Assembly (NCBI GenBank): GCA_965222645.1 | Contig: OZ244968.1 | Location: 4,588,001 to 4,652,000 of the forward strand | Length of the DNA: 64,000 bases | DNA from: JABDMH01 sp965222645 | GTDB lineage: Bacteria > Bacteroidota > Bacteroidia > Chitinophagales > Saprospiraceae | Reading direction: 5' to 3' | In this document: one piece after another, positions 63,534-64,000 of the stretch | How positions within the stretch are numbered: position 1 is the first letter of the stretch | How the letters are laid out: each line of letters begins with the position of its first letter | The notes under the pieces: model-generated | Database searches by the model: none | What the model was told of the DNA's origin: nothing | What the model saw: only the letters and a program-made list of their open reading frames with translations | Made by a program: the position numbers and the translations under genes

Positions 63534-64000
63534 ATGAATCCGATTCACCTGTTACAGCCCATGAGTATGCTGTTGACCATTCTGTTTTCATTTATCGGAG
63601 TCAAATATGATCCGGTCCATCTGTCAGATGACAAATTTAGGACGATTGCAGGTTGCAGCAGACGCCCTTCCGCCATATTTATTTTGGGAGAGGATAAAGG
63701 ACACTCAAATGCATATTATTCGCTTGCGAAGGAATATTATCTTCCATTAGAAAATCCGTACACCTATGTAGCAAGTGATTGCAGATCCTTGGAATCTCTG
63801 ATGCAATTTTTAAGAATGCGATTGCCCTGCAACGCAGAAGGATGGGGAAGGATCATTTTGATCGTGCATGGCAATCCCTGGACAGGTTTAAGTATTCCGG
63901 TAAATGATGGGCGGCATAGGGTAAGTGCAGAATCCCTGGTTGATGCAATTCAGTCTGGTGATTTGCAGTCACTTCCCGATTCTGTTGTTGATGAGGAGAC
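63534..64000 (+). CDS. Protein of unknown function downstream of the VIT-VWA gene, cut by the window edge
   Basis: The frame is open from the ATG at 63534 to the window end (155 codons, no stop). A weak hydrophobic stretch near the N-terminus (PMSMLLTILFSFIGV) could be a membrane anchor. Further on, WGRIILIVHGNPWTGLSIPV is a hydrophobic strand followed by His-Gly, as seen before the catalytic His of caspase-like and CHAT peptidases. That resemblance is weak and the likely Cys part lies beyond the window. It follows the VIT-VWA gene by 80 bp on the same strand and may share its transcript. Confidence 0.65.
   Translation, partial: MNPIHLLQPMSMLLTILFSFIGVKYDPVHLSDDKFRTIAGCSRRPSAIFILGEDKGHSNAYYSLAKEYYLPLENPYTYVASDCRSLESLMQFLRMRLPCNAEGWGRIILIVHGNPWTGLSIPVNDGRHRVSAESLVDAIQSGDLQSLPDSVVDEE

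Noticed and set aside
1..64000. tRNA, rRNA, phage integrase or complete insertion sequence
   Set aside because: No cloverleaf-like tRNA, rRNA segment, integrase or classical DDE transposase was recognised by eye on either strand. A dedicated tRNA and IS search would be needed to exclude small ones.

Overview
The window looks like a chromosomal segment of a Bacteroidota member, most likely of the Saprospiraceae/Saprospiria group. Three things support this. There are type IX secretion (T9SS) C-terminal sorting domains at 41775-45950 and in a fragment at 5782-6165. There is a PorV/PorQ-type outer-membrane protein at 26809-27951. Promoters have the Bacteroidetes form (TTG, about 19 nt, TAnnTTTG), for example before trp and before the PorV-like gene. 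Genus-level placement is inference.

Left part (1-17.9 kb): mostly housekeeping and metabolic genes in small units. These are a CAP-domain protein, two exported sugar-phosphate-isomerase-like TIM barrels, XdhC and a MocA-like cytidylyltransferase (molybdoenzyme maturation), SufS/SufU, a BNR-repeat propeller, an esterase, a zinc alcohol dehydrogenase, HolA, a DUF1569 protein and a three-gene ECF sigma operon. An AAA/DUF234 ATPase (4343-5776) sits behind a 217-bp palindrome-bearing repeat array and is followed by an orphan T9SS sorting domain.

17.9-26 kb: a RAYT (REP-associated tyrosine transposase) gene bracketed by GGCCAAtt-type hairpins. It is followed at once by a complete trpEGDCFBA operon. 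The operon has a Bacteroidetes promoter, a 21-residue leader peptide with three consecutive Trp codons and an intrinsic terminator, which is a textbook attenuator layout.

26-33.4 kb: outer-membrane proteins, a GlxA-type regulator opposite a SnoaL-like gene, and a fused System II cytochrome c synthase (CcsBA).

33.4-51.2 kb: a repeat-rich accessory island. It holds a 138-bp tandem array, an AAA/DUF4143 ATPase whose start codon lies in a palindrome, a GATCACTTCGTGATC/CACAGATT array, three and a half tandem copies of an Rpn-family nuclease gene, and a 1391-residue T9SS-exported protein with near-identical 246-bp repeats. It ends with a second large array (about 116-bp period) into which an Xre/RES toxin-antitoxin pair is embedded, and an aldo/keto reductase.

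51.2-64 kb: an outer-membrane beta-barrel receptor, a 2.2-kb gene-free block of dispersed repeats, a thioredoxin-like protein paired with a carboxypeptidase-regulatory-like protein, a lipoprotein, an ArsR-type regulator among palindromic elements, and a VIT-VWA protein with a partial gene running off the right end.

The strongest candidates for something under-described are three. First, the AAA/PD-(D/E)XK ATPases whose start region is duplicated inside palindromic or direct repeats, with related palindromes dispersed elsewhere. Second, the tandem Rpn array with a conserved internal ATG before a variable KGEA-type repeat. Third, the toxin-antitoxin pair nested in a tandem repeat array. No tRNA, rRNA or CRISPR array was recognised. 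All positions and family calls come from reading the sequence; no database search was run.
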